Assembly: GCA_023213315.1 (NCBI GenBank)
Contig: JAKCPI010015691.1
Location: forward strand, 1 to 64,000
Length of the DNA stretch: 64,000 nucleotides
Direction of reading: 5' to 3'
Source: Euborellia annulipes
Lineage: Eukaryota > Arthropoda > Insecta > Dermaptera > Anisolabididae
A program made the position numbers and the translations under genes. Every line of letters starts with the position of its first letter. Positions within the stretch are counted from its first letter, which is position 1. The notes under the pieces were generated by a model. The model searched no databases, was not told the origin of the DNA, and was given only the letters and a program-made list of their open reading frames with translations. Shown here one piece after another: positions 45,528 through 57,340 of the stretch.

Positions 45528-46524
45528 TACATCAGGGATGGCCAATTAACTTTTTGTATGAATTTTGAAGAAATAGACATTTTTTGTCGTCATATTTATT
45601 GTTAATAGAATCCAAAGAATTCATCGTTGTTACTAATTGAAACATTCTTAAATTTAATTAAAATATCATCTAAATATAGATAAATAAATAACACAAGGTT
45701 AAGTTTCAAAAGTACATTTGCACATTTCGACGTTAATACGTCATCTTCAGAGCTCTGAAGTTTATCTATAATTGATTGATAATTTAATTAAATATTTATT
45801 GTGTTTGGTATTTGCAAAAGCACATCACAACCACATTATGTTTGCATGTTGAAATCGTCTCTTGTCTGTTCCAATCGAACCAAAATCGTCTGCTATAGAA
45901 GAAGAAAATATTGAAACTTTGATATACATACTCATTAAATTTATTGACTGTTGCAAATTTGTTTCATCAATTAGATAATTAATTTATCTATATATACACA
46001 CGAATGAAAAACTAAAATTATTGTAGTTTATACAAAATTTTAATTGTTTTTAATATTTTAAGCCTCTAATTTATTCTCCAGGTGTAAATTATCCTCCAAT
46101 ATCATGGTAGAAATTTTTTATTTGTGTATTTGTACAAACTCGAACAAACAAGATGGTAGATAATCCTAAATCTTAGTACACCTTAGGTCCAAACTAAACA
46201 CCAGATTTCTGAGAAACATTTGATTATTAAACATTTATAAACATGTTTGTTTATTAAATACACACATTTCTTGTTTATTTCATAAAATAGATAAATAATT
46301 AGATGAAACCTCAATGACTATTAATTAAAATGATAAATTAGAACGGAAATGTTTGGTTTTTACAAAAAATTAACATTTTTTTTTAAATTGTTTACCAGAA
46401 TTAGTTAAGTTATATTTAAAAAAAGCAAATTTTAGTAAGAAGAAAGTAGTAGTTAGAAAAAATTATTGATATTTTCTTTCTCAAAAGTAGTTGTTATATT
46501 TTGGCAAAATGTGTTAGCTTGGAA

Positions 46525-46680
46525 AAAAAAATGGTAATCGAATTGTAATGGGTTCGAATCCCAGTTGGACATGAATGATATTCATTTGTTCATCGCATTC
46601 TAATCCTCATGTAAGCCTAATTGACTTTAAATAACTTTAACTATTTTGAAAGAGTCGGTCGTCGTAAAATAAAATAAAAA
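46525..46680 (+). mobile_element. tRNA-derived SINE, group 5, 5' end decayed
   Basis: A clean B box GGTTCGAATCC (46551-46561) followed by a body with 'CATCGCATTCTAATCC' and a tail of AAAATAAAATAAAAAAA. The A box region is too changed to read. Confidence 0.65.
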
Positions 46681-46797
46681 AATAGTACGCCATTATAAAT
46701 AATTTTTCTAGCTTTAGAATTTTTTTTTATAAACTTGATATATTATATAAAGTCGGTTTTCTGTCCATCTGTTCGTCACGCTTTGTTTTTGGTACTT

Positions 46798-46900
46798 AAA
46801 TTGTTATATTTTTAAAATTAAATTAAAGGACGATACGCTGTCTTAAAGATAAAAAAGTATTTATATCAAATCATATATAGGCTAATCAGAACAAGGAACA
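46798..46900 (+). repeat. Dispersed repeat 'GATACGCTGT', copy 2
   Basis: 'CGATACGCTGTCTTAAAGAT' and 'AGGCTAATCAGAACAAGG'. Same direction as copy 1. Confidence 0.6.
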
Positions 46901-46975
46901 TTTTAAATATTATTGACATTTCTTCTTAGTCAAAGAAAGTTCCCAGCATAAAAAACATTAAATAGGGTTAAAAGA

Positions 46976-47345
46976 CATTTTTTTGGCTTAATTTACAAAT
47001 AATAATACAAAAAGTGTGTTATTAATTATAATAAAATAGAACGCTAATTCTTCAGGTGTTATCATGTAGATGCATTCACTTTGAACAATGAACACTAACT
47101 GAAGGTTAGGTATTATTTAAACGCGTGGCTAACTTCGCCTCGCTTACATTTGTAGCTAACTTCACTAATTCACGAATATAAATAATACCTAACCCTCAGT
47201 GTTCATTGTTTAACTTGAATGCTTCTACCTGATGACAACTGTAGAATTAGCAGCCGAAACTTTGTATTTTATTCTAATTGGTAATATATTTTTGTATTAT
47301 TACTTGGTAAAATATACTATGATTTAAGCCAAAAAAGGTATTTTA
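46976..47345. repeat. Fold-back element with CTGATGA...GAAAC on the right arm
   Basis: Arms include 'TTGGCTTAATTTACA', 'GAACAATGAACACTAA' and 'GGTTAGGTATTATTTA' with inverted partners. The right arm has 'CTACCTGATGACAACTG' and 'GCAGCCGAAACTTTG' (47231-47265); the left counterpart is decayed. Confidence 0.82.
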
Positions 47346-48514
47346 TTTCTAATAACAATACAAGTGAAAGTTTAAATAAATTAATCCCCCGGGTTCGAAT
47401 TGTTCATGTGGTAATGCAAAACAAAAAGGGGTCCATCCATATTTCCATCTTCAGCTCTAATAATTATGTTGTAAAAATAATAGCAATTTAATAGCTACGT
47501 CATTGATGTTTTTTGTAATTTTATATTTATGATTTTTTGTAAATAATTTATTTTCAATAAAATTCAGTTTTTAAACTTTAGGCAGAATATAAATATGAGT
47601 TGCCTAAAAGCCGCAGGTTTATCGCTGCTTTAGAAGAAAACAATTGTAATTAAACAAATTAATTTTTTTAAATTAAATTTGGTACTGACTCTAAAGAAAT
47701 CAGGTTAAAACTAAAAAGACGCTTATAATCTTCTAATCTTATTACAAATATTTTCTGTGTTTGTTTAGAAAGTTATTTTCATCTCGAATATTACTATTAA
47801 TTAGATATTTACATAAGTAAATAAATTAGCTAGGAAATTAGCTACTCAAAAGATGTCATAAATCTTTACAAAAAAAAAAAAGAAATGAAAATAATAAATA
47901 ATATTAACAAATATTTTTTATTAATGATTACCAGTTGAACAATATTATAGATATATACTGAAAGCCCAAAAAAATATCCGTTTACTTTATCTTAAATAAT
48001 TTTGCTCTGGGGTGTTTTCTGAGATAAGATGTCCTCCTGGTCTCCCTTCTTAAGTTTCTTGGGACAAAAAGGGAGATATATCATCTCTGCTCGACGCCCG
48101 TAACAGAAATCTAATGTTGAAAAATAGAAATAAATATTACAAGACGCTAGTGTATTCGCAATATCGATATTTCACATATGTCTGAAATTCAAAATATTCT
48201 GACATCGAAATAGATTCCGAGGTATACATTTTTTTTTTTTTTATTATATATATATATATATGTAACAAAAATTTTTATATCATTATTTAATATAAAAAAT
48301 TCATAAATCATAGAAAATCCTCTTCTTTTTTATCTTATAAAGTTTCGTTATTAAGTCGACGTTACTCAGTGATAAGATTCGATCCCAAAGCGCTAAAAAA
48401 TGAAAATGAATTGAATAATGACCGAGAGTATTAAACTTATCAAAACCGTATTTATTTTTCAAAACAATTCAGTTAATGCAAAGTTGATCAAATCTGAAAA
48501 GCGTTTTTTATTCA

Positions 48515-49230
48515 TTTTTACTTTCTATTGCAAATATAGGCCTATATGTCAATACATATATAGGAAGTATTGAACTCATGTCAAAAATTAAATGTCGTAA
48601 TTTTGATAGAAATATACGTTTTGGGGTCCCTTGAGTTCAACAAAGTGGGTCCCCCAAAATGGTTTCTCTGTCTTTGTGACTTATCTCAAGAACAAAAAGA
48701 TCTTGGAAGCTGAAATTTGGTATTTAAGTTAGGTAGCCTTCTGAGACGTAACATGAAGCTTTTGAACAAAATCGGGCAAAAAGTACTAGTACTTTACTGA
48801 TGTACTTTTTCAGATTTTTTCGATTTTCTCAAAATTTTGATTAAAATTCAAAAGTCAATTATTTTTTAGATGCTCTTTAAAATGTATTCTCATTTTGTCC
48901 TCTCAATTGTTTGAAGCACTCTTTACTTTTGTACAGTGAGCGCCACAATTATGTCCCCAATTGATAGCTTTAGCCTTAAGTATATGGTATAGTATATGGC
49001 GTAAAGTGAAATAATTTTAATGAACGAAAAGGTAAAACGAAAAATCTGGTACGGATGCTTTTATTTTACGTTTTCAAATTTGAAATTATTTCACCATTTA
49101 CCATATTCTATACCATATACTTAAGCCTAAAGCTATCAGGTGGGGACTTAATTGTGGCGCTCACTGTACTTCATAGGAAACAGGAGAAATGTTTGTCATT
49201 GTAACAAAATATAAATATTTTTCTATGTTT
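48515..49230 (-). repeat. Family A repeat, - copy with nested MITE
   Basis: 'GAAGTATTGAACTCATGTC' to 'TGTAACAAAATATAAATATT'. The hairpin end is lost. Carries the 233-bp Tc1/mariner-like MITE at 48934. Confidence 0.83.
48934..49166. mobile_element. Tc1/mariner-like MITE, 233 bp, copy 3
   Basis: Ends CAGTGAGCGCCACAATTA and TAATTGTGGCGCTCACTG, flanked by TA. It sits inside a family A copy (48515-49230). Excising it with one TA recreates 'CTTTTGTACTTCATAGG', the normal family A text, so family A was there first. Confidence 0.92.
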
Positions 49231-49518
49231 CTGAGACCAACCAGCACACTTGCAGTAAAATAAAGAGCATTAAAATTTTTTATTTTATTTTTTCAAAAAA
49301 TACTGTATAAGTGAGTATTAATTAATAAAAGAAAGAATTCGTCGCTTTTCCTTAAATAAATTTATTAACATATTCTTAAAGAGCATACTTAAAAATATAT
49401 ATATATAAAAATGTTCATCAAAAAGTATGACAAATAACTAGGTGCGCTTTATTAATGAGTTGAGATTAAAAAGAATAAAAATAACACTTGAATAGGCATA
49501 AATTATGTTATTTTATCA

Positions 49519-49785
49519 TGGATGAATAGATTTCATGAGATGCTGCTCCTTCCCAGCCCACACCTCTCGACAAGACCCGGGTTAACCAAGTCGGAGTCAT
49601 CCCCAATTAAGGCACTTAGGGCCCTCAAATTGGGCCCTTTGTGTCTGTGGGGTGAGATTATCTGCCACTTTCCTACCCTAAGAGGAGACTCGACAATGTT
49701 GAATTATTTGCGCCAAGCTGGACTCGAACCCGAGTTGTATTCAAACTTCAGATCCGTAATCCGCAGCTTATCCAGCTTGGCCTCC
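49519..49785 (-). mobile_element. tRNA-derived SINE, group 3, copy b
   Basis: Reverse complement of the same family: 'AAGCTGGATAAGCTGCGG' (A box) and 'CGGGTTCGAGTCCAGC' (B box). A perfect 12-bp duplication GTTATTTTATCA lies at 49507-49518 and 49786-49797. An apparent reading frame across it is not a gene. Confidence 0.93.
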
Positions 49786-50786
49786 GTTATTTTATCAGAA
49801 AATAATGAAAAATATTGATTTTCCAAACCCCATTGGTCTTTTGATTTGTATTTTAGATTGTTGTTGTTGTTGATATTTATTTGTTTTTGTGTTGTTTCTT
49901 GCTTGGTATCACATTTTTCTCTCTTATATTTACATGATATAATTGCATAGCATGCTCTTAAGAGGCTAAAAGTGCAAAATATTACGAATAAATAACATCA
50001 CTTATCATATGATAAAATAACAAACTCGACATCTAAATATGCACGTTAATTAATTAAAGAGTAGCAACATTTTAATAAAAAAATTTATATAATATTATTG
50101 AAGAAAAAAGCACGCGCGGGAATCTTGGCTTTTGATTTTAACTTTGAACTTTGTTCATATTAACTCAAGTATTCTTTTATTTATAAGTCTTCAAAATATT
50201 AAAACCTAGAGTAAAAAGCTTCAAAAACATGTAAAGCAGGAACTTGATTAAAATTAAAACAAGTGTCTGTAATGTGGCGGTGAGGGGTGGGGTGGGGGGG
50301 GGGAGAGAAGAAAAAAATATAAACAAAAAATTGATATAATAATATAATTAAATTTCTCAAATGAAAAATTATAAAAAATTGTTAATTAAATTTTTTGTTA
50401 TTTTCATTGCAAACTATGGCAATTAATTTTTTTTTTTTTTTTTTTACATTGAAACTTTAACTTTGTTTATCAAAGCAATTTAAAAAGAATTTTATATTTT
50501 TCTTACTTAAATTTGTATAATATATGAACTTATTTCAAAGTTTTTAGTTCTCTTGTTTTCACATGTTTTAAAAAAAAAGTTTCTAAATATTGATTTTAAA
50601 GCAAAAAGTGCCAAGAACAGATTTATTTAATCTAATATCAAAAAATGTATAATATCGATTTCGGAGGAAATAAAAGTTTTTCACTTTTTTTTCAATAACT
50701 TTTTTATGGTCTAAAAGAAACTGAAATCAAATTTTTAAAATTTAAAAATTATTTGTAACGAAGACAAACAGAATTATAGATTAGAG

Positions 50787-50837
50787 TAGGGAACGGCACA
50801 CCGGTACGGTATAGCCTCTAAAGTTTGCCGACCCCTG
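50787..50837. mobile_element. Tiny hAT-like remnant, 51 bp
   Basis: Ends TAGGGAACGGCACACC and GTTTGCCGACCCCTG, both resembling the common hAT terminus CAGGGGTCGGCAAAC. Flanks GATTAGAG (50779-50786) and GTTTAGAG (50838-50845) agree at 7 of 8 positions. It looks like an internal deletion that left little more than the two ends. Confidence 0.65.
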
Positions 50838-50902
50838 GTTTAGAGTAGCAAACGGAATTAGTCAGAAGTCTAATGCTGAACTTGGCGTAGATTATTATGT
50901 TG

Positions 50903-50962
50903 GGTGGGGGTGCGGCGGGAAGGGGGGGGGGGGGGGGGGGGGGGGGGGGAGGGGGGGGGAGG
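50903..50962 (+). repeat. G-rich tract with a run of 28 G
   Basis: 'GGGTGGGGGTGCGGCGGG' leads into 28 consecutive G (50922-50949) and two further runs of 8-9 G. It could form G-quadruplexes, and its length may be unreliable. Confidence 0.8.
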
Positions 50963-51064
50963 CCCCTATTAATGATATAAGAATATCGGCCCGCCGCAGA
51001 GCCAGAGGCTTATAATTTGTTAGCAAAAAAGTAAAAGATTCTCTTTTTATAAAAGTTTTATATA

Positions 51065-51735
51065 ATTTTTACTTTCTCATACCTTTATATGAATATATAA
51101 CGTTATATATAGAGAGAAAGTATTGGTTTCATGTCAAAAATTCGATGTCGAGATTTTGATGGATACACACGTTTTGAGAACTCCTGAGTCCAAAAATGTG
51201 GTTTTTGCAGCATGGTCTGTCTGTGTGTGTTTGTGTGTCTGTCTGTGTGTGTGTTCAATTTAAACCATGAAGAAATTGCTTTAAGAGGTTGAAATTTTAT
51301 ATTTAAGTTAGGAAGCTTCCTGAGGCGCGAAAATACGCTTTTAAATAAAATCGGCAAAAGAATACTAGTACTTTACTGATGTACTTTTTCAGTATTTTTC
51401 GATTTTCACAAAATTCAACGATTTTGATTAAAATTCAAAAATCAATTATTTTTTTAGATTCTAATTAAAATGTACATTCTCTTTTTGCTCTCAAAATTGT
51501 TTGAAGCACCCTTTATTCTTGTACTTCAAAGATAGGAAAAATAATTGTCTTGGTAACAAAATATAAATAGTTTACAATGTTTATAAAATTAACATCTTGA
51601 ATTCTAATAAATGTAATGCTGGAAACTAAATATATATCTACACAAAAAATCTGGTGTGACAGACACAGAACACAACTTTCAATTACCGGAGTTGGAGAAA
51701 GTTGTATACTGCACGACTAGTCACACCAGACTTTT
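51065..51735 (-). repeat. Family A repeat, - copy, best full-length example
   Basis: No nested insertion and both hairpins present: AT-rich at 51070-51118, GTGTGAC-type at 51651-51731. About 670 bp. 'ACTAGTACTTTACTGATGTA' sits mid-element at 51364. The flanks show no clear duplication. Confidence 0.88.
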
Positions 51736-52504
51736 TATATACTGTATAAAAAAATAATCGTACTTTATTAATATTTATGTACTTTTTCTTTATGATAAGA
51801 CTGATTTTGAGTCGTCCTGAGATTTCTCTTTTTCTTGGCTTTTTGATTTTTAATCTCATTTTCTAAAATAAATAAAAAAAAAAAAACTTTATTTTATAAA
51901 TTCTTTCTAGACAAAGTCCCGATGTGACATCCTTTAATTTTCCTTTTTTTATTATGTTTTTAATTTAAAATATTCAACATACAGCGTGTTTTACTTAATT
52001 TATAAACACAAGCCACCGGTTAAAAATCAATTAGCACAACCCTTCGTGACTGAACCTGGAAATAATTATATAAATAAGAAAAAAAAAACAAATAATCATT
52101 AATATATTTCATTATATTAAATAACCGATCATTAATTTTTCTCTCTCTCTCTCCCTCACACAAGGAAAGAGAGTGGATTGAGAAAAAGCCTCCCCCTTCC
52201 ATCCTAACGACTTTTTCTTAATTCCCGAGATCATCCCCTTGAGGAAAGAAATCCGCTCGAGTGGATTAATGTTGTTTATTAATGCAAAATTCCCCTAAAG
52301 ACACTTTGCCGGGATTAAAAATTGATTGAAAAGTAAGGAAACTTTAAAAATACACCACCTCAGAGGTACGATTTGTCTTCAAATTATGATAACCTGTCTT
52401 AATGGCAAGAAATTTTACAACCTTTTCCCTAAGGGAATTAAAGACTTAACTAAAAGATGGGCGCGAATTTAATGTGAAGATAAGAAATATAAAATATTTA
52501 GTAT

Positions 52505-52680
52505 GGTTTAAAGAGAAAATCAATTATTTTTTAGGTGTTCTTTAAAATGTATATTCTCATTTTCTTTTTGGGAAGAACCAAAATTATTTAACTGTACTTA
52601 ATAGAAAATATTGGAGAGATGCTTTGTTAATAATTTATAAATATTACTGGTATCTAGTTATTAATATTCTTTCCACTATC
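52505..52680 (-). repeat. Short family A fragment
   Basis: 'AATCAATTATTTTTTAGGTG', 'TGTATATTCTCATTTTC' and a degraded version of the 'CATAGGAAAGATAGGAG' region. No ends. Confidence 0.6.
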
Positions 52681-52721
52681 AAAGAATACACAAACACTGG
52701 TGTGGCGAAATTTCATACAAC

Positions 52722-52819
52722 TTATTATTAGGAGAATTTTTAATTATAGACCACATTTTTGTATTAAAAATATTTAATACAAAAATGTGGTCTATAATTA
52801 AAAATTCTCCTAATAATAA
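52722..52819. repeat. 98-bp near-perfect palindrome
   Basis: Arms 'TTATTATTAGGAGAATTTTT' and 'AAAAATTCTCCTAATAATAA' meet at 52770 with only a central mismatch. The sequence is that of the outer arm of the 7.9-kb fold-back ('AATTATAGACCACATTTTT'), so the middle with its GAAACG motif has been lost. Confidence 0.9.
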
Positions 52820-52864
52820 TATTTCAAACCACAAATGCTTTAATAAATTCACACAACTTATCCA

Positions 52865-53412
52865 AAATAAAAAATCTGGCGGGACTGATCGCACAACACA
52901 CAACATTCTCTTTCTTTTGCTAATTGAAAGGTATATTCTGTGCTTGTCACATCAGATTTTTTGTGTCGACATATATTTAGTTTCCGACAGTACATTAGAA
53001 TTCAAGATGTAAAATTTATAAACATAGAAAATTATTTATTTTTGTTACCATAGTAACAACTTCTCCTATCTTTTCTATGAAGTACAAGAGTAAAATGTGC
53101 TTCAAACAATTTTGATGGCAAAGTGAGAAGTACATTTTAAATAATTTTATGAATTTTAATCAAAATCTTTAGAGGGAATTTTGATAAGATCGAAAAAAGT
53201 ATTTGTACTCTTTGGCCTATTTTATTTTAAAGCTTATTTTCACGCCTCAGTGGAGTACTTAACTTAAATATAAAATTTCAACTTCGTAACTCATTTCCTT
53301 CATACTTGATTTCGATCAGAGAGAGATCATTTTGCGGGACACACTTTTTTGTTCTCAGGGGACCCCAAAACGTGTATTATATATTACATATAGGCCTATA
53401 GGTAAGAGAAAT
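52865..53412 (+). repeat. Family A repeat, + copy
   Basis: End hairpin 'TCTGGCGGGACTGATCGCAC' to 'TGCTTGTCACATCAGA', 'TACCATAGTAACAACTTC', then a shortened middle lacking the first half of the central box, ending 'TAGGTAAGAGAAATTTT'. Confidence 0.82.
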
Positions 53413-53869
53413 TTTAAATGAATGATTGTTAGTTTTGCAGAAGCGATAAAAAAATTCAAATTTATTAACATTGAATTTATTTTATTTAAATTTTTTATTT
53501 ATTTTTTCTCATTATTAAAAAATGAACATTGTTATTTATTTATTTTTTTTTCCCCTTGAATATTAATCGGACATAAAATAAACTCACAACTTTAATGTGA
53601 TGAGTTTATTTTTATTTTTAAAGTTTTTTATTGGAAATATCCCCAATCGGCTAGCGATCCCAGAAATTTAGAAAACATTTTACTATAACATATTTAAACA
53701 TAAGACAATGAAATAAGTTAAAACTCTATGTACTTAAAACATTGCTTGAAAATCGTTTAAACTTTTTATTTTTCCATTTTACAAAATTTTTTTAATCATT
53801 TCTTAAATATACAGTACTCATGAAAATTAGAAAAAAATACTATTGAGCAAATCTTATCTACGAAAGTAT

Positions 53870-54479
53870 TAGGGTTTGGACACCGGTGGAAACCGAAACC
53901 GGTATACCGGTTTTTTGGCTAATTTTCAAAAACCGAGAAACCGAGTTTTTCCCGAAAAACCGAATTCGGTTTTTTTTTTAATTTTTTCTTCATTAATACT
54001 TGTATTCAAATTTAGCCCGTGATCCATGGCTCAGAGAGAAGATATTACAATAGCTTCTAGTAGCTTGGGGTTTCGGGTTCGCTTCCCGTTCCAAGCGAGA
54101 AAAATTTATTTCATTTGAATTGGCTAGCAATCATTTGAAATAAATAGAGATGGGGTTTAAATGGCCTTAGATGCCGAAAAAGACCTTGACAAATAAAAAA
54201 AAATTATAGATTATTTATATTTTTTCTCCTTTTTCTAGTACTTAAATAATCTATAGATCTTTATAATAATAGCGGAGTGTCGGTCTATCCGTCCGTCTGT
54301 CTCGCTCTGTTTGGCCAACTTTCCGTTGGAATTTTGAAACCGAAATTTTGCAGTCTTATAGAGGACGTTATGGAGAGTCCAGGAAAAATACTCGGGGGGG
54401 GGGGGGGGGTATTGGTTTTCCGCTTTGTGAAAAACCGAAAAACCGGTTTTCAAAATTTTCCGGTTTTTTCCAAACCCTA
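53870..54479. mobile_element. hAT-like element, 610 bp, carrying a SINE
   Basis: Ends TAGGGTTTGGACACCGG and TTTTTTCCAAACCCTA; inner parts are rich in AACCGG/CCGGTT. A perfect 8-bp duplication GAAAGTAT lies at 53862-53869 and 54480-54487. A tRNA-derived SINE (54014-54203) is nested inside, and a G17 run lies near 54394. Non-coding. Confidence 0.92.
54014..54203 (+). mobile_element. tRNA-derived SINE, group 1, copy e
   Basis: The only + strand copy: 'AGCCCGTGATCCATGGCTCA', B box 'CGGGTTCGCTTCCCG', 'CCAAGCGAGAAAAATTTATT', then 'TAGATGCCGAAAAAGACC' and an A-tail. Nested in the hAT-like element at 53870-54479. Confidence 0.88.
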
Positions 54480-54489
54480 GAAAGTATAG

Positions 54490-55824
54490 AAATATTAATA
54501 TATAATGAAATTCGGTCAGTTGACACGAGAGATATATATTCTCTTCCCAACTTTACAGCATACCAGGGTATTTTTTTCAATTTATTCAGAAATCGGCGCT
54601 CACTCAACAAAAACTAAATTTGATTTGAATTTACAAACGCAATTTGAATTTAGATCTTTCACTTTATTTCCACCAATTGATCAATTTTCATTTTTGAGAC
54701 TTTGGACATTTTCTCTCACTTTTAAGAGGAAAGTAGAAACAAATTCTTTTATCTTAAATTTGTTTTTTTTTTTTTTATTTATTTTATTTAGCTTTTAGTG
54801 GTCGTCAGTTCACCTCGATTTTCACTATATTTCCTTCCACTCCTTTTACTCTTGATTTTGAATATAAATCCAGTCTAGTACACTGAATGGATCTGTGAGA
54901 TCCCTATAATTTGAGCTCCTTACAAACAGACCGAAATATATATAGCCTATATACAGTATAAACACACACGTGGGGGTTGAAAACAGGGAAAAGATTTCCT
55001 CTGCTAATTTTACAAAATGCCTGAATGGTGTAACTTGGCAAAATCTGAATTCCTTTTGTGGAAATTACATATGCATTGAATTACGAGAAAGGGAAATAGT
55101 GATGAGATAAAGCAACAAGAAAGGAAAACGAGGAATTTATGCCCGACCGCAATCTGGGCCATTTATTATTCGCAATTTAAAAGAATCGATGATTTAATAT
55201 TACTCAATTGATTGCTAGAGAGTGTATTGTATACTTAAAGTAAATTTTTATTTATTATATATGATCATACTTCTTTATTAAAATTATTTTCAACACTTCA
55301 AAATGTATTAGATCTAGGAATTATTGCATATTTTAGGGACAATACCATCAGGACCGGGACCCCCAATTAATTCCTTGATGATTTTTTTAATAGCTGGTCT
55401 GAGGTGAATTTTTTCCTTCATTGGTTTATTATGTAGTGTAATTAGGTAGATATGTAAGGGGGAGGACTTGAGACAAACGCCCTAATTGCTACGTAATTTA
55501 CACAAAACTTTGGATCCAGGGGATGATGAAAATATATCACTAAGTGTGAAAATGTGGGCCCGAAATTTTTAAAATTTCTACTATTATAAATAGTATATTT
55601 TCATTTGACATTGTATAAACAAAAGTAGTAAAAAAAGGAAAAATATTTACATATAAAAAAATTTTAATAAAACCCTTGTCCTTCGGGGCTCATATAATTA
55701 GATTAAAAAAAAAAAAATATTAATAATAATTTTATCATTAATAGGGTACTTTGAACAAAATACTATATATAATATATATAGTCTACTTTATTTTAAAAAT
55801 ATTTTTATGTATGATGAATGAATG
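54490..55824. other. AT-rich stretch, little recognised
   Basis: A 97-codon frame at 54505 is Phe/Leu-rich low-complexity translation and is not called. 'CAGGACCGGGACCCCCAATT' at 55350 resembles coding text of a LINE but is too short to place. Confidence 0.4.
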
Positions 55825-57340
55825 AATGAATAAATTTATTACGGGCAGGCTTTTTGCCCCATTAGCCCTCGAAAATTTTACAATTGTACAATATATAGTA
55901 TAATTTAAATTCTCCACAATAATGTTTGACACATGAAGAAAACAAAGAGAGGAAAAGAGAGAAAGAGTTGAAAATAAAACAAAAAGAAAAAAAACAAAAA
56001 ACAAAAAAGATTAAAAGTAAAATTCAAGAGCGAGCTAAGTAGAAACCATCTACAGTCTCGAACCGGCACCCCGAGAAAGTGAGCCTTCACCCTGTCAGCA
56101 AATACCCGAGACTTGGCGCCCTTCTCACATCCACCGGTAAACTATTCCACAACCGTATGAATCGAACCCGAAGGATTTGTCATAGAGAGTAGTCCTATGC
56201 ATGGGAATCACCAAGTCACAAGGCCTCATTCTAGACCCGAGTCTCTCAAAATAGTTGTTAAAATAGGGGGTGCCACCCCCGCCAGTACATTCCACCCAAA
56301 CTTCAGACATGACACTCTCTCATTCTCTCCGGCTTCAGCCAACCCAATTTCTCATAGTACTCGTGATATGGTCGTCTCTTTTCAAGTTAAAAATAAATCT
56401 TATACAACAATTCAGGGCCTCTGGATCCTAATAGATGATGTTGGAGCATGTCACCATATACCACATCGCAATAGTTTAAATAGGGGAATATTAAGGCTGG
56501 ATTAATTTCTTTTTTAGGTAAAGTAAGGAAAGCGCCCGTTAATTTTATTCTATGTAGCGTGGAGAATATCTTGGGCAGGTAACCTCTGCCTGAGGTTGCC
56601 AGGTAAGTCCATGGTCAAGTGTCAACCCTAAATTTGTTACGGTTTCACTATAAGCTATAGAACCCCCCAACAATAATATTTTCAAGATGTCCCATATCAA
56701 TTTTATTTTTTAATCTAGAATATCCAATTATTATAGTTTGGATTTTGCGGGGTTCACATTAAGCTTTAATAATTTAAGTTTTAAGAATATTCTGTTGATT
56801 TCAGTGTTTAATAATTGATAGTGGATTTAGATTTTCTATATCACTAGATATATATAATTGAATATCATCAGCATATAGGTGATATTTACAATAATAGTTC
56901 CTTCGAATAAGGAGTTTTATATAATAAAAATAAAAGAGGAATGATGATCCTGTACCCCTTTTATTTCTTCCCATTTGAAGTTTCTGAAAGTAAACGATTG
57001 AGACCTATTAGACAGATAAGAACATATCATTTTATGACAGAGTCGGAAAATTAAATTCATTGAGCGTTCTTTCAATAAAACTGGCAACGATAAACTTAGA
57101 TAGGTCGAGAAGTACCATTATGGTGACCTGCGCTTCCATCCCCTCCCTCACTCATCACCTTTTACGAGAGCGAACAGGTGTTGCCCCTTCTAAATCCAGA
57201 CTGCAGAACATTCAAGAGTTCTCGTTCGATTATAGTGATTTGGAATCCCTTAATATTTTGATATAGTGATAATATACTAATTGGGGTAGTGATAATTACT
57301 GGGATTCGGGACCTTACCAATGGGGAGACCATTTTTTTTC
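55825..57340 (-). pseudogene. Decayed LINE (non-LTR retrotransposon) reverse transcriptase, 3' part
   Basis: Read on the - strand in several frames, this gives the ordered landmarks of a Jockey/CR1-group reverse transcriptase. They are 'KVPNP' (~57310), 'QSGFR' (57189-57203), 'LLDLSK' (57095-57112), the catalytic 'YADD' (56864-56875), 'CDVVYGD' (56450-56470) and 'WNSLPVDVR' (~56125-56150). The tail ends in 'GCCCGTAATAAA' and CATT/TTCA microsatellite near 55830. Many frame changes and stops break it, and 'KFIV' replaces the usual AFD after DLSK. The endonuclease half is missing, as usual for 5'-truncated insertions. It cannot be active. The clade is inferred from motif style only. Confidence 0.9.

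Noticed and set aside
46078..46170. Possible next plexin exon: CAG|GTGTAAATTATCCTCC would give Arg-Cys-Lys-Leu-Ser-Ser in the right phase after exon B.
   Set aside because: The pyrimidine tract is weak, the later residues do not follow the family, and the frame stops without a donor that restores homology.
49522..49818. 98-codon + strand frame.
   Set aside because: It lies across a - strand SINE with a perfect 12-bp duplication.
51065..51735. Family A as a Helitron (starts TC, has an end hairpin).
   Set aside because: No CTRR end and no A|T insertion site could be fixed; hairpins are present at both ends.
54505..54798. 97-codon + frame.
   Set aside because: Low-complexity Phe/Leu with no domain and no splice signals supporting it.
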